A stretch of 64,000 bases of DNA from Promicromonospora iranensis (lineage in GTDB: Bacteria > Actinomycetota > Actinomycetes > Actinomycetales > Cellulomonadaceae): the NCBI RefSeq assembly GCF_028994805.1, contig NZ_JAJQQP010000014.1, positions 1-64,000 on the forward strand, written 5' to 3'. The notes under the pieces are model-generated. The model made no database searches. It was not told where the DNA came from and saw nothing but the letters and a program-made list of their open reading frames with translations. A program made the position numbers and the translations under genes. The first letter of the stretch is position 1. The number at the start of each line of letters is the position of its first letter. Shown here piece by piece: positions 1 through 7,280 of this stretch.

Positions 1-332
1 TGGAACACGAACCCGACCCGGTCCCGACGCAACCGCGTCAACGCCTTGTCGTTCAGACCAGTGATCTCCGTGCCACCAAGGAACGCCTGCCCCCCGGACG
101 CCGAGTCCAGACCAGCCAACAGATGCATCAACGTCGACTTACCCGACCCCGACGGCCCCATGATGGCCGTGAACCGACCCTGCTCGAAGTCGACGTCCAC
201 GCCATCCAGAGCGCGCACGATCGCCTCGCCCTTGCCATAGGTCTTGGTCAGGCTCCGGGCCCGTACGGCGCGGGCGGCGCCGCCCGGCGCCGGGGCCGGC
301 TGGTCCGCCGGGACGTACACGGTGGTGTCCAC
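1..332 (-). CDS. ABC transporter ATP-binding protein (3' part outside window)
   Basis: The N-terminal 110 residues of a MacB/LolD-type ATPase are visible; the rest lies beyond the left edge. After a 25-residue Pro/Ala-rich leader the protein runs into RSLTKTYGKGEAIVRALDGV and a Walker A motif GPSGSGKSTLMHLLAGLD near residues 60-75, followed by the usual GLNDKALTRLRRDRVGFVF Q-loop approach. The GTG start at 332 is preceded by GAGGAG at about 7 bases. In this family the ATPase normally pairs with a FtsX-like permease, which would lie further left. Export of lipids, peptides or drugs is possible; the substrate cannot be read from this fragment. Confidence 0.9.
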   Translation of the reverse strand, partial: MDTTVYVPADQPAPAPGGAARAVRARSLTKTYGKGEAIVRALDGVDVDFEQGRFTAIMGPSGSGKSTLMHLLAGLDSASGGQAFLGGTEITGLNDKALTRLRRDRVGFVF

Positions 333-707
333 GAGTTTGCTCCTCGAGTCGTCGATGCTGCTGAGTGCTGCAGGCGGGTCGCCGGTGGCGACTCGCGCCG
401 GGCGGCGCACGTGGAGAACGTCCCCTGCGTGCGGCCCGGAAGTGGTCCGGCCTTCCCGGGGTTGACCCCGGTACGGCCGGCAGGTACGAACTTACGGAGC
501 GGGGACCGGCAGGGACATCGGGCGTCGGCCTGATCCTTCCCTGGCCGTGTCATCCCCTGGTCGTACATCCGGTCGGGCCCGGGTAGGGGCACTCACCCAG
601 GGGTTGTGCCGTAGCGAGCACGACGGCGGTCCTGTGGAATCCGGGATCGTGCACAGAAACCCTTGTGCCCGCCCCGATCCGGGCGGGTGGACGACGAGGC
701 TGGGACC
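333..707. other. 375-base intergenic region between divergent genes
   Basis: This stretch separates the ABC ATPase on the minus strand from the FtsK-like gene on the plus strand and must hold both promoters. A small perfect hairpin (GTCGCC-GGT-GGCGAC) lies at 378-392. I saw no convincing -35/-10 pair, tRNA or open frame with coding character. Confidence 0.5.
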
Positions 708-3700
708 ATGACTCCACCCCCGACGTCCGGCGACGCCGTGTGCGTGACCCTGCACCCTGGCGAGGACGTGCTCCTGCGCCCCGGCGCCCGCCTGACCGAC
801 GTGCGGGCACCCCTCGCGGCTCTCACCCGGCGCCCGGAGCTGCGGTACGCCACGTTCACGGTCGACGACGTGCCCCTGACCGACGACCAGGTGGTCGGCG
901 AGCGCCCCCTGCTACCCGGTGCCGTCCTCGGGGTGCGGCTGCCGGGCCGGAACGGTGTCGAGCGCACTCCTGCCCCGGGGGCTGGCCCAGGTCCTGGACC
1001 AGCTCTCGGGCCAGCTCTCGGCTCCGCCGACGGCCGGCCCTGGCTCGTGGCGCGGGTCACGGGCCCGGACGCCGGAACGGTGGTCGGCGTCGCCGGACCG
1101 CTGGCCGCGCTCCGGACCTGGGTCCGCCTGCGGCCGGGGGGTCGCCTCGCGGTCCGCCGGACGCGGGGTCCGGCGGCGTGGCTCACGCCCCGTCCCGCGC
1201 CGCCGCACAGCGGCATGCCCTGGGCACTCACGCTGCTCCCGGCCGCCGCGTCGCTGAGCCTCGCCCTCGCTCTGCGTCAGCCGCTCCTGGCGGTGTTTGC
1301 GCTGGTAGGCGTGGCTGTGGCCCTCCCACAGCTCCGCGCGGCCCGGCAGCGGGCCACGGCTCACGGCGGGCCGCAGGACCGCGCGCAGGAGCTGCCCGGA
1401 CCGGCCCGGCTCCTGGCCTTCGCGCACGCCGCGCACCACGTCTCGCCGGGTGCCTGGGCGGCCGCGCTGGACGCCCGGGCCGCTGCCCCCGCAACCCGCC
1501 CGTCGAGTGCCCCGGGCACTCCCCCGGGAACCGCCCTTGGGCTCTTGCCCGCGCGCCCCGACGACCCCTGGGAGCCGCTGCTGCACGACGGCGCCGTCGC
1601 CGTGCTCGGCCCCGCCGACCTGGCCGGCTCGGTCGCCCGCGCGCTCGTCGCCGGCCGTGCCGCCCGGGGTGCCACCGTGCGGCTCGGCGCCGACACCCCA
1701 GGCTGGTCCTGGGTCCGCTGGCTCCCCCGGGGCGGCCCGCTCGTGCTCGTGCTGGACGGCGCCGGTCCCGTGCCGGGCCCCGCATCCGCGGTCGGAGCCG
1801 CGGTCACGCGGGCCCGCGCGGCCGGCGGACTCGTGGTGTCCGTCGGAGCGGTACCACCCGGGTGCCGCGCGGTGGCGCACGTGCTCGACGCCCGCCGCGT
1901 CCGGATCAGCGGACCGGACGGGACCGCGCGCGTCGTGCCGCTCGTCGGTGTCACCACGGAGTGGGCCGAGCACCTGGCCCGCCTCCTCGCCGGCGCGGCC
2001 AGGCTCGGCCGCACCGCCGCCGGGCACCCCGAGGACGCCCCCCTCCCCTCCGCCGTATCCCTGACCAGGGCGCACGGCCTTGCGGAACTGCCCGGGCCAG
2101 AGGCACTCGCACAGCGGTGGAGCCGTGCGGACGGCTGGGCGGTACCGCTCGGGATCGGCACGGACGGCGCGCCGGTGTGCCTCGACCTGGTTCGCGACGG
2201 GCCGCACCTGCTCGTCGCTGGCACGACCGGGTCGGGCAAGTCGGAGCTGCTGCAGGCGCTCGTGCTCGGGCTCGCCCTGACCCGGTCGCCCGCCGACCTC
2301 GCCCTGGTGCTCGTGGACTTCAAGGGCGGAGCCAGCCTCGGCGCGTGTCCCGGGCTGCCGCACGTCGTCGGTCAGGTCACCGACCTCGAACCAGGGCTTG
2401 CGGCACGGGCGCTCGCCGGGCTGCGGGCGGAGCTGCGTCGCCGTGAGCGCGTCCTCGCCGTCCGCGGCCTGCCCGACGTCGCCGCCCTGCCACCGGGTGT
2501 CCTTCCCCGGCTGGTGGTGGTGATCGACGAGTTCCGCGCCCTGGCCGACGACCTGCCCGCGTTCCTGCCGGCCCTGCTGCGCGTCGCGGCGCAGGGGCGG
2601 TCGCTCGGTGTGCACCTCGTCCTCGCGACGCAGCGTCCGGGCGGGGCCGTCGGGCCGGACCTGCGGGCCAACGTCAGCGCCCGCGTCGCGCTCCGCGTCA
2701 CCGACCCGCTCGAGTCGCGGGACGTGCTCGACGATCCCGTGGCGGCGAGCATCCCGGTCGCGGCACCAGGGCGGGCGGTGCTGCGCCTGGGCCCGGCGCC
2801 ACCCGTACCCCTGCAGTGCGCGCACGTCACGGCGGCGCCCGAGACAGAGATGCCGCTGGTGCGCCGCGCCCCGGCCTGGCCCACGGGCCGCTGCGTGCCT
2901 GGGCCCGCTGGCGGCCCCGGGACGGTGACCGCGCGCGCCGACGCCAACCTCCGGGTCCGTCCGCAGAGCGGGCCCGGTCCCGCTCGGCCGGACACGGCGG
3001 TGCTCGTGGTCGACACGGCCCGTCGAGCGGCGAGCGCGCTGGGCCACACACCCGGTGCACCGCCCTGGCTGCCGCAGCTCCCCCAGCGGGCAGGCGTCGC
3101 CGACCTGCCACCGGCCACCCGGCGGGACCGGTCGGGGCTCGTACTCGCCCTCGGCGACGACCCGGACCGGCAGCGGCGCACGGCCGTCACGTGGGACCCG
3201 GACGAAGGCCACCTCGCGATCGTCGGACGGGGCCGGTCCGGCCGCACCACGGCGCTGGTCACCCTGGCACTGGCCGCGCTGCAGCGGGGCTGGACGGTGC
3301 ACGGGATCGCCCGTGACCCGCGTCCGTTCGCGCACCTTCGGCAGCATCCTGGCTACGGCGGGACGGTCCGTCCGGACGACGCGGGGGCGGTGGCCCGGCT
3401 GCTCGCCGACGCCGACGCCCGCCCCGACACAGGCGCCGACGCCGGTACGAGCACCGACACCGATACCCGGCGCCAGGCCCGCGCGCTGGTCCTCGTCGAC
3501 GGCGTCGAGGACGCGCGCGCCACGCTCTCACCAGCGGCGTTGCGGTCCGAGGTGGCGTTCGCGGTCACGGCGGAGGGCCCGTCGGTGGGCGGCCTGACGT
3601 CGCGGACAGGGCCACGTCTGGTGTTGCTCGGGACGGACCGCGCGGCCGACGTCGCGCTCGGGGCACCGGTAGCCCTCGCCGGCTCGGGTGGTCCGCCGGG

Positions 3701-3830
3701 CCGGGCAGCGTGGTGCGGCCGGAGCGAACCGGTGCTCTGCCAGGTGCTGGAGCCGGCGATCGGTCCGGAGCCGCCGATCAGTCCTCGGAGCCGGTCCCCG
3801 ACGTGGCCGCCACGACGGACGGAGTCATGA
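708..3830 (+). CDS. FtsK/SpoIIIE (EssC/EccC-like) tandem-ATPase membrane protein
   Basis: A 1040-residue protein. Residues 1-90 form a small N-terminal domain (HPGEDVLLRPGARLTDV...) like that of other actinobacterial FtsK-type proteins. Two hydrophobic segments lie around residues 173-208. The first ATPase domain has Walker A GTTGSGKS near residue 504, Walker B VVVIDEF near 603, and the LVDFKGG and LPHVVG motifs typical of EccC/EssC. A second, degenerate P-loop (GRGRSGRTT) sits near 839. Tandem domains suggest a type VII secretion-type motor rather than a chromosome translocase, but no WXG100 or other ESX genes are adjacent. ATG at 708 was chosen over an upstream TTG at 663 because homologous-looking sequence begins just after it. 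The last 53 bases overlap the convergent membrane-protein gene. Confidence 0.85.
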   Translation: MTPPPTSGDAVCVTLHPGEDVLLRPGARLTDVRAPLAALTRRPELRYATFTVDDVPLTDDQVVGERPLLPGAVLGVRLPGRNGVERTPAPGAGPGPGPALGPALGSADGRPWLVARVTGPDAGTVVGVAGPLAALRTWVRLRPGGRLAVRRTRGPAAWLTPRPAPPHSGMPWALTLLPAAASLSLALALRQPLLAVFALVGVAVALPQLRAARQRATAHGGPQDRAQELPGPARLLAFAHAAHHVSPGAWAAALDARAAAPATRPSSAPGTPPGTALGLLPARPDDPWEPLLHDGAVAVLGPADLAGSVARALVAGRAARGATVRLGADTPGWSWVRWLPRGGPLVLVLDGAGPVPGPASAVGAAVTRARAAGGLVVSVGAVPPGCRAVAHVLDARRVRISGPDGTARVVPLVGVTTEWAEHLARLLAGAARLGRTAAGHPEDAPLPSAVSLTRAHGLAELPGPEALAQRWSRADGWAVPLGIGTDGAPVCLDLVRDGPHLLVAGTTGSGKSELLQALVLGLALTRSPADLALVLVDFKGGASLGACPGLPHVVGQVTDLEPGLAARALAGLRAELRRRERVLAVRGLPDVAALPPGVLPRLVVVIDEFRALADDLPAFLPALLRVAAQGRSLGVHLVLATQRPGGAVGPDLRANVSARVALRVTDPLESRDVLDDPVAASIPVAAPGRAVLRLGPAPPVPLQCAHVTAAPETEMPLVRRAPAWPTGRCVPGPAGGPGTVTARADANLRVRPQSGPGPARPDTAVLVVDTARRAASALGHTPGAPPWLPQLPQRAGVADLPPATRRDRSGLVLALGDDPDRQRRTAVTWDPDEGHLAIVGRGRSGRTTALVTLALAALQRGWTVHGIARDPRPFAHLRQHPGYGGTVRPDDAGAVARLLADADARPDTGADAGTSTDTDTRRQARALVLVDGVEDARATLSPAALRSEVAFAVTAEGPSVGGLTSRTGPRLVLLGTDRAADVALGAPVALAGSGGPPGRAAWCGRSEPVLCQVLEPAIGPEPPISPRSRSPTWPPRRTES

Positions 3831-4200
3831 GCAGACCACCGACGGCCACGGCGATCACCAGGGCGGCCCAGCCGCCCGTGACGGCGATCCCGGTGCCGCT
3901 CCCGATCGCCGCGACGGAGCCGATGATCTGAAAGAGCTGCCAGGTCACGACGGGTCCACGGCCAGAACGACGACCCGCCAGGAGGGCTCGGCAGCACACG
4001 ACGAGAACCCAGGCGACACCCAGGAGGAAGAGCACCAGAAAGAGGCTCACCCCGAGAGATGAGGAACCGCCCGCAAGGAGTTCACCAAGTAACACCACTG
4101 CGAAAGCAACGAGCCCGATCACTTCGATCAGGACGCCGATGACGAGGGCACGAAGAAACGCCGGGACACGACTTGCGAAAAAGGCTTCCAGTACGGGCAC
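3778..4200 (-). CDS. Small four-helix integral membrane protein, unknown function
   Basis: A 140-residue protein with about four hydrophobic segments (roughly residues 14-45, 50-72, 85-105 and 108-130) and a short C-terminal tail; no catalytic motif. I do not recognise a named family. It converges on the FtsK-like gene and their 3' ends overlap by 53 bases. The GTG start has no Shine-Dalgarno sequence, but TATCCT lies 8 bases upstream, consistent with a leaderless transcript. It shares the upstream region 4201-4488 with whiB1 in divergent orientation. Confidence 0.6.
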   Translation of the reverse strand: MPVLEAFFASRVPAFLRALVIGVLIEVIGLVAFAVVLLGELLAGGSSSLGVSLFLVLFLLGVAWVLVVCCRALLAGRRSGRGPVVTWQLFQIIGSVAAIGSGTGIAVTGGWAALVIAVAVGGLLMTPSVVAATSGTGSED

Positions 4201-4208
4201 GACGGACT

Positions 4209-4214
4209 AGGATA
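4209..4214 (-). promoter_or_regulatory. -10 box (TATCCT) of leaderless membrane-protein gene
   Basis: On the minus strand TATCCT fits TANNNT and ends 8 bases before the GTG at 4200, so the transcript would begin at or next to the start codon. No ribosome binding site is present. Confidence 0.45.
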
Positions 4215-4229
4215 CTGGTGAGCGGCCTA

Positions 4230-4245
4230 TTCACAATAGTGTGAC
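4230..4245. promoter_or_regulatory. Dyad TTCAC-N6-GTGA, distal copy, whiB1 promoter region
   Basis: TTCAC-AATAGT-GTGA is a 4-5 base-arm dyad. The same arrangement recurs 70 bases downstream at 4300-4315. It lies 16 bases upstream of the divergent membrane-protein -10 box, so a bound protein could act on both genes. Confidence 0.4.
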
Positions 4246-4289
4246 GGATACCTCAGGGTTCACTCCGAAGAAACTTCGCCGTAACCCCT

Positions 4290-4316
4290 TGTGCGAGCGT
4301 TCACGAGCGTGTGAAC
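4290..4316. promoter_or_regulatory. CRP/FNR-family-like site and overlapping GTTCAC dyad upstream of whiB1
   Basis: TGTGC-GAGCGT-TCACG at 4290-4305 matches the mycobacterial CRP consensus (C/TGTGA-N6-TCACG/A) at all but one base. It overlaps a perfect dyad GTTCAC-N6-GTGAAC at 4299-4316. The M. tuberculosis whiB1 promoter is known to be controlled by the cAMP receptor protein Rv3676, so a CRP site is expected here. The binding protein is inferred. Confidence 0.5.
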
Positions 4317-4488
4317 CTAGACGCAGCAATCCACCACACCCCCGAACAAACCCCCGTCGGTCGCCGCCTGGCGCACAGGGATCGGAAAAACGATCCATAA
4401 CCAGACCTGTGCGCCCCAGACGCACGACGACGATGCTCCCACATGGCGAGCCGGACGGCGGGTAGTTCCTTCCAAGGAGTACGTGACC

Positions 4489-4737
4489 ATGGACTGGCGC
4501 CACCGCGCAGCATGCCTCGAAGAGGACCCCGAGCTGTTTTTCCCGATCGGCAACACGGGCCCCGCCCTGCTGCAGATCGAGGAGGCCAAGGCAGTGTGCC
4601 GTCGCTGCGACGTCGTCGACACCTGCCTCAAGTGGGCTATTGAGTCCGGCCAGGACGCCGGCGTCTGGGGCGGTATGAGCGAGGACGAGCGCCGCGCGCT
4701 CAAGCGCCGCACCGCGCGCGCTCGTCGCGCGGGCTGA
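4489..4737 (+). CDS. whiB1: WhiB1-type Fe-S transcriptional regulator
   Basis: An 82-residue protein starting MDWRHRAAC, as mycobacterial WhiB1 does. The four [4Fe-4S] ligands are Cys9, Cys37, Cys40 and Cys46, at the same positions as in M. tuberculosis WhiB1. The GVWGG turn is at about 58-62 and a basic C-terminus (KRRTARARR) follows. WhiB1 is an essential NO-sensing cluster protein that binds the primary sigma factor. ATG 4489 is preferred to GTG 4483 because AAGGAG at 4474-4479 is 9 bases from the ATG and only 3 from the GTG. It is convergent with pdtaS, as in M. tuberculosis (Rv3219/Rv3220c). A CRP-like site lies upstream and an intrinsic terminator downstream. Confidence 0.97.
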   Translation: MDWRHRAACLEEDPELFFPIGNTGPALLQIEEAKAVCRRCDVVDTCLKWAIESGQDAGVWGGMSEDERRALKRRTARARRAG

Positions 4738-4763
4738 CCTCCGCCCCACGCTTTTCTCCGCGA

Positions 4764-4814
4764 GCCGTGCCCGAGCACTCCCCCTTCGCTCGGGCGCGGC
4801 TTGCGTCATTTTTT
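4764..4814 (+). terminator. Intrinsic terminator of whiB1
   Basis: A 13-base stem (4764-4776 with 4788-4800, one mismatch) with an 11-base loop is followed within 9 bases by six T residues (4809-4814). It ends 24 bases before the pdtaS stop codon. Confidence 0.85.
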
Positions 4815-4838
4815 GTCGGCGATGTCCGGGCAGCCGGC

Positions 4839-6329
4839 TCAGGACCGTGACGAGTCCGCCACCCGCAGCACGAGCTGGAGCTCCACCTGTGTGCCGCCGC
4901 CCTCACGGGTCGACCATTCGATGGTTCCCCCGAGCTCGTTGGTGACCAGCGTGCGCACGATCTGGGTACCCAGGCCGCTGCCCGGGCCCCGCCCACCTGC
5001 ACCATCGTTCTCCGGCAGACCGACGCCGTCATCGGCGACGACCACCCGCAGATCCGAGTTCTCGCGCTCCACGCCGATCTCGATGGTGCCCACCGTGCGA
5101 CCCACGAACCCGTGCTCCACCGCGTTGGTGACCAGCTCCGTGAGCACGAGGGCGAGCGGCGTCGCGTCCTGCGCCGGCACCATGCCGAACGAACCGGTGC
5201 GCACCGTCCGGACCGAGGTGCCCGCGGAGGCGACGTCGGCCGTCAGGCGGAGCGCCCGGCCCACCATGTCGTCGAGCTCGACCTGCTCGTCCAGGGTCTG
5301 CGAGAGACTCTCGTGCACCAGGGCGATGGTCGAGACACGCCGCATGGCCTCCTCGAGCGCCTCCTTCGCCGCCGGCACGTCCATCCGCCGCGCCTGAAGC
5401 CGGAGCAGCGCGGCCACGGTCTGCAGGTTGTTCTTCACACGGTGGTGGATCTCGCGGATCGTCGCGTCCTTGGTGATGAGCTCACGCTCGCGCCGGCGCA
5501 GCTCGGACACGTCGCGGCACAGCAGCACGGCGCCGATGCGCTGACCACGATCCGTCAGCGGCATCGCGCGCAGCGACAGGGACACCCCGTGCGCCTCGAT
5601 GTCGGTGCGCCAGGGCGCGCGGCCCATCACGACCAGCGGGAGCGACTCGTCGACGGGCTTGAGCTGCTCGACCATCTCGGCCGTCACCTCGACGAGCGAC
5701 TGCCCCACGAGCGGGCCGATGACACCCAGCCGGTGGAAGCACGACAGGGCGTTGGGGCTGGCGTACAGCACCTCGCCCTCGGAGTTGAGGCGGATCAGGC
5801 CGTCGCCCACGCGCGGGGCACCGCGCCGCGAGCCGGTCGCGGCGTTCGGCAGGGGGAACTCGCCCCGCGGGATCATCGCGACGAGGTCGTCGGCGGCCTC
5901 GACGTAGTTCAGCTCCAGCCGTGACGGCGTGCGGCCCGAACCGAGGTTGGTCTGTCGCGCGATCACCGCGACCGCCGTCTCCTTGTGGACGACGGGGATG
6001 GCCTCCTCCCGCACCGCGTACGCGCCGAACCAGCGCGGCTCGCGGGCGCGCTGCGCCTTGGCCTCCGCCATGGCCTTGGCGAGCTGCGGGCGCTGGCCCT
6101 CGGGCGCGAAGGAGCCGACGATGTCGTCGTAGTGCACCGTGGCGCCCGTCGAGGGACGGCACTGCGCGATCGCGACGAACCGCCCGTCGTCGGTGGGCAG
6201 CCACAGCACGAGGTCCGCGAACGCCAGGTCCGAGACCACCTGCCAGTCGCCGACCAGCAGATGCAGCCACTCGACGTCGGCCGGCTCGAGGTCGGCGTGC
6301 TCAAGGATCAGGTCACTCATCGCGGACAC
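4839..6329 (-). CDS. pdtaS: Two-component sensor histidine kinase PdtaS
   Basis: A 496-residue soluble kinase. The N-terminal GAF-like domain is about residues 1-140, the PAS domain about 175-280, the HisKA_2-type dimerisation domain carries EIHHRVKNNLQTVAALL with the phospho-acceptor His near 293, and the HATPase domain has TELVTNAVEHG, DDGVGLP and GSGLGTQIV. This matches PdtaS (Rv3220c), which phosphorylates the ANTAR RNA-binding regulator PdtaR; no pdtaR is in the window. There is no membrane segment. The GTG at 6329 has no ribosome binding site but a perfectly spaced TAGGCT, so it is probably leaderless; ATG 6320 is an in-frame alternative. Confidence 0.95.
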   Translation of the reverse strand: MSAMSDLILEHADLEPADVEWLHLLVGDWQVVSDLAFADLVLWLPTDDGRFVAIAQCRPSTGATVHYDDIVGSFAPEGQRPQLAKAMAEAKAQRAREPRWFGAYAVREEAIPVVHKETAVAVIARQTNLGSGRTPSRLELNYVEAADDLVAMIPRGEFPLPNAATGSRRGAPRVGDGLIRLNSEGEVLYASPNALSCFHRLGVIGPLVGQSLVEVTAEMVEQLKPVDESLPLVVMGRAPWRTDIEAHGVSLSLRAMPLTDRGQRIGAVLLCRDVSELRRRERELITKDATIREIHHRVKNNLQTVAALLRLQARRMDVPAAKEALEEAMRRVSTIALVHESLSQTLDEQVELDDMVGRALRLTADVASAGTSVRTVRTGSFGMVPAQDATPLALVLTELVTNAVEHGFVGRTVGTIEIGVERENSDLRVVVADDGVGLPENDGAGGRGPGSGLGTQIVRTLVTNELGGTIEWSTREGGGTQVELQLVLRVADSSRS

Positions 6330-6335
6330 GCGCCC

Positions 6336-6341
6336 AGCCTA
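6336..6341 (-). promoter_or_regulatory. -10 box (TAGGCT) for leaderless pdtaS
   Basis: TAGGCT on the minus strand is followed by six bases and then the GTG start at 6329, placing the transcription start on the start codon. Confidence 0.6.
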
Positions 6342-6432
6342 TGCCGGAACCACCCATGACCTGTTGCGGGCGCAGCGCCCGCCCCTGGCCAGGGCATCGC
6401 ACGTACGGATCGGACGCGCGCAACGCGTCGGT

Positions 6433-6438
6433 TAGAGT
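6433..6438 (+). promoter_or_regulatory. -10 box (TAGAGT) upstream of the DUF2505 gene
   Basis: TAGAGT fits TANNNT and would start a transcript near 6445, with a leader of about 35 bases carrying the AGGAGG ribosome binding site of the gene at 6480. Confidence 0.4.
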
Positions 6439-6479
6439 TCCACCACCGGCATGCCCCGTCGGCGCGAGGAGGAAAGCCC

Positions 6480-7004
6480 GTGCACCTGACAGTGGACCTG
6501 ACGTTCCCCGCGAACATCGACGACGTCTCAGCGATGCTCGCCGACGAGTCGTTCGTGCGGTGGCGTGCCCAGCGCTCCACCGGATCCGTGAACGGCGCGG
6601 TCGAGCAGGCCGACGTCACCGGCTCCGCGGCCACCGGCTTCACCGTGGTGGTGCGTCGCACCCTGCCGACCGACATCATCCCCGTGCAGGCCCGCCCCTT
6701 CGTGGGCGCACATCTCGAGATCCGCCAGGCCGAGGCGTGGGAGGCAGCGTCCGAAGGACGCCGCACGGGCACCGTGGCCGTCGAGATCATGGGCGCGCCG
6801 GTGCGGGTCACCGCGACGGCCGCCCTGACCGCGCTGCCCGACGGCGGGACGCGTCTCACCTACGCGGGTGACGTCCGGGCGACGGTGCCGCTGTTCGGCG
6901 CGGTGATCGAGGAGGCCGCGGTCAGCGCGGTGCGCACGACCCTCGAGACCGAGGCGGAAGCAGGCCGTGACTGGCTCGCGGGCAAGCACACGGGTACGGC
7001 CTGA
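6480..7004 (+). CDS. DUF2505 family protein (SRPBCC/START-like fold)
   Basis: A 174-residue protein matching the actinobacterial DUF2505 family, a START-like ligand-binding fold: TVDLTFPANIDDVSAMLADE at the start, a central VRRTLPTDIIP strand pair, and a C-terminal long helix (EEAAVSAVRTTLETEAEAGRDWL). Biochemical function is unknown; related folds bind hydrophobic ligands. The GTG start is well supported by AGGAGG about 8 bases upstream. It is divergent from pdtaS, with about 150 bases between. Confidence 0.85.
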   Translation: MHLTVDLTFPANIDDVSAMLADESFVRWRAQRSTGSVNGAVEQADVTGSAATGFTVVVRRTLPTDIIPVQARPFVGAHLEIRQAEAWEAASEGRRTGTVAVEIMGAPVRVTATAALTALPDGGTRLTYAGDVRATVPLFGAVIEEAAVSAVRTTLETEAEAGRDWLAGKHTGTA

Positions 7005-7228
7005 GCCGTCCCGCTCCGGACGCCCCGCCAGGGGCGCCCTCTGCCGGCCGCGCCGGGCACCGCGGCCGTGTCATCCTGACGACCCTGTGCCCGTTCTGGC
7101 GCAAGCACGTCATTTCGGACATAGTTTCCACATTGTGACCTCTGGTTCGTCCAAAGCCTCCCCATTTCGGGCAACTGGTGCTAGAACCTGAGCGAACATT
7201 CGTGTCGGATGTGGGCAACTCTGTGCTC

Positions 7229-7242
7229 TGATATCGCTTTCA
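7229..7242. promoter_or_regulatory. LacI-family operator-like site before first binding-protein gene
   Basis: TGATATCGCTTTCA matches the general LacI-family palindrome TGAAAGCGCTTTCA at 12 of 14 positions. It lies 39 bases before the GTG of the first binding-protein gene, so the CebR-like repressor encoded at 13836 is the natural candidate. Confidence 0.5.
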
Positions 7243-7280
7243 AGCCCCGACACACACGTCACGATCACGAGGAGTCCCGA

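Noticed and set aside
912-3347. Open frame of about 810 codons antisense to the FtsK-like gene
   Set aside because: Arg/Gly-rich shadow translation; Walker motifs are on the plus strand.
708-4200. Complete type VII secretion locus
   Set aside because: Only the motor-like ATPase is present; no WXG100, EccB, EccD or mycosin gene was seen nearby.
7046-7067. GGCCGCG/CGCGGCC hairpin after the DUF2505 gene as an intrinsic terminator
   Set aside because: The stem is short for this GC content and no T-run follows, so I did not list it as a terminator.
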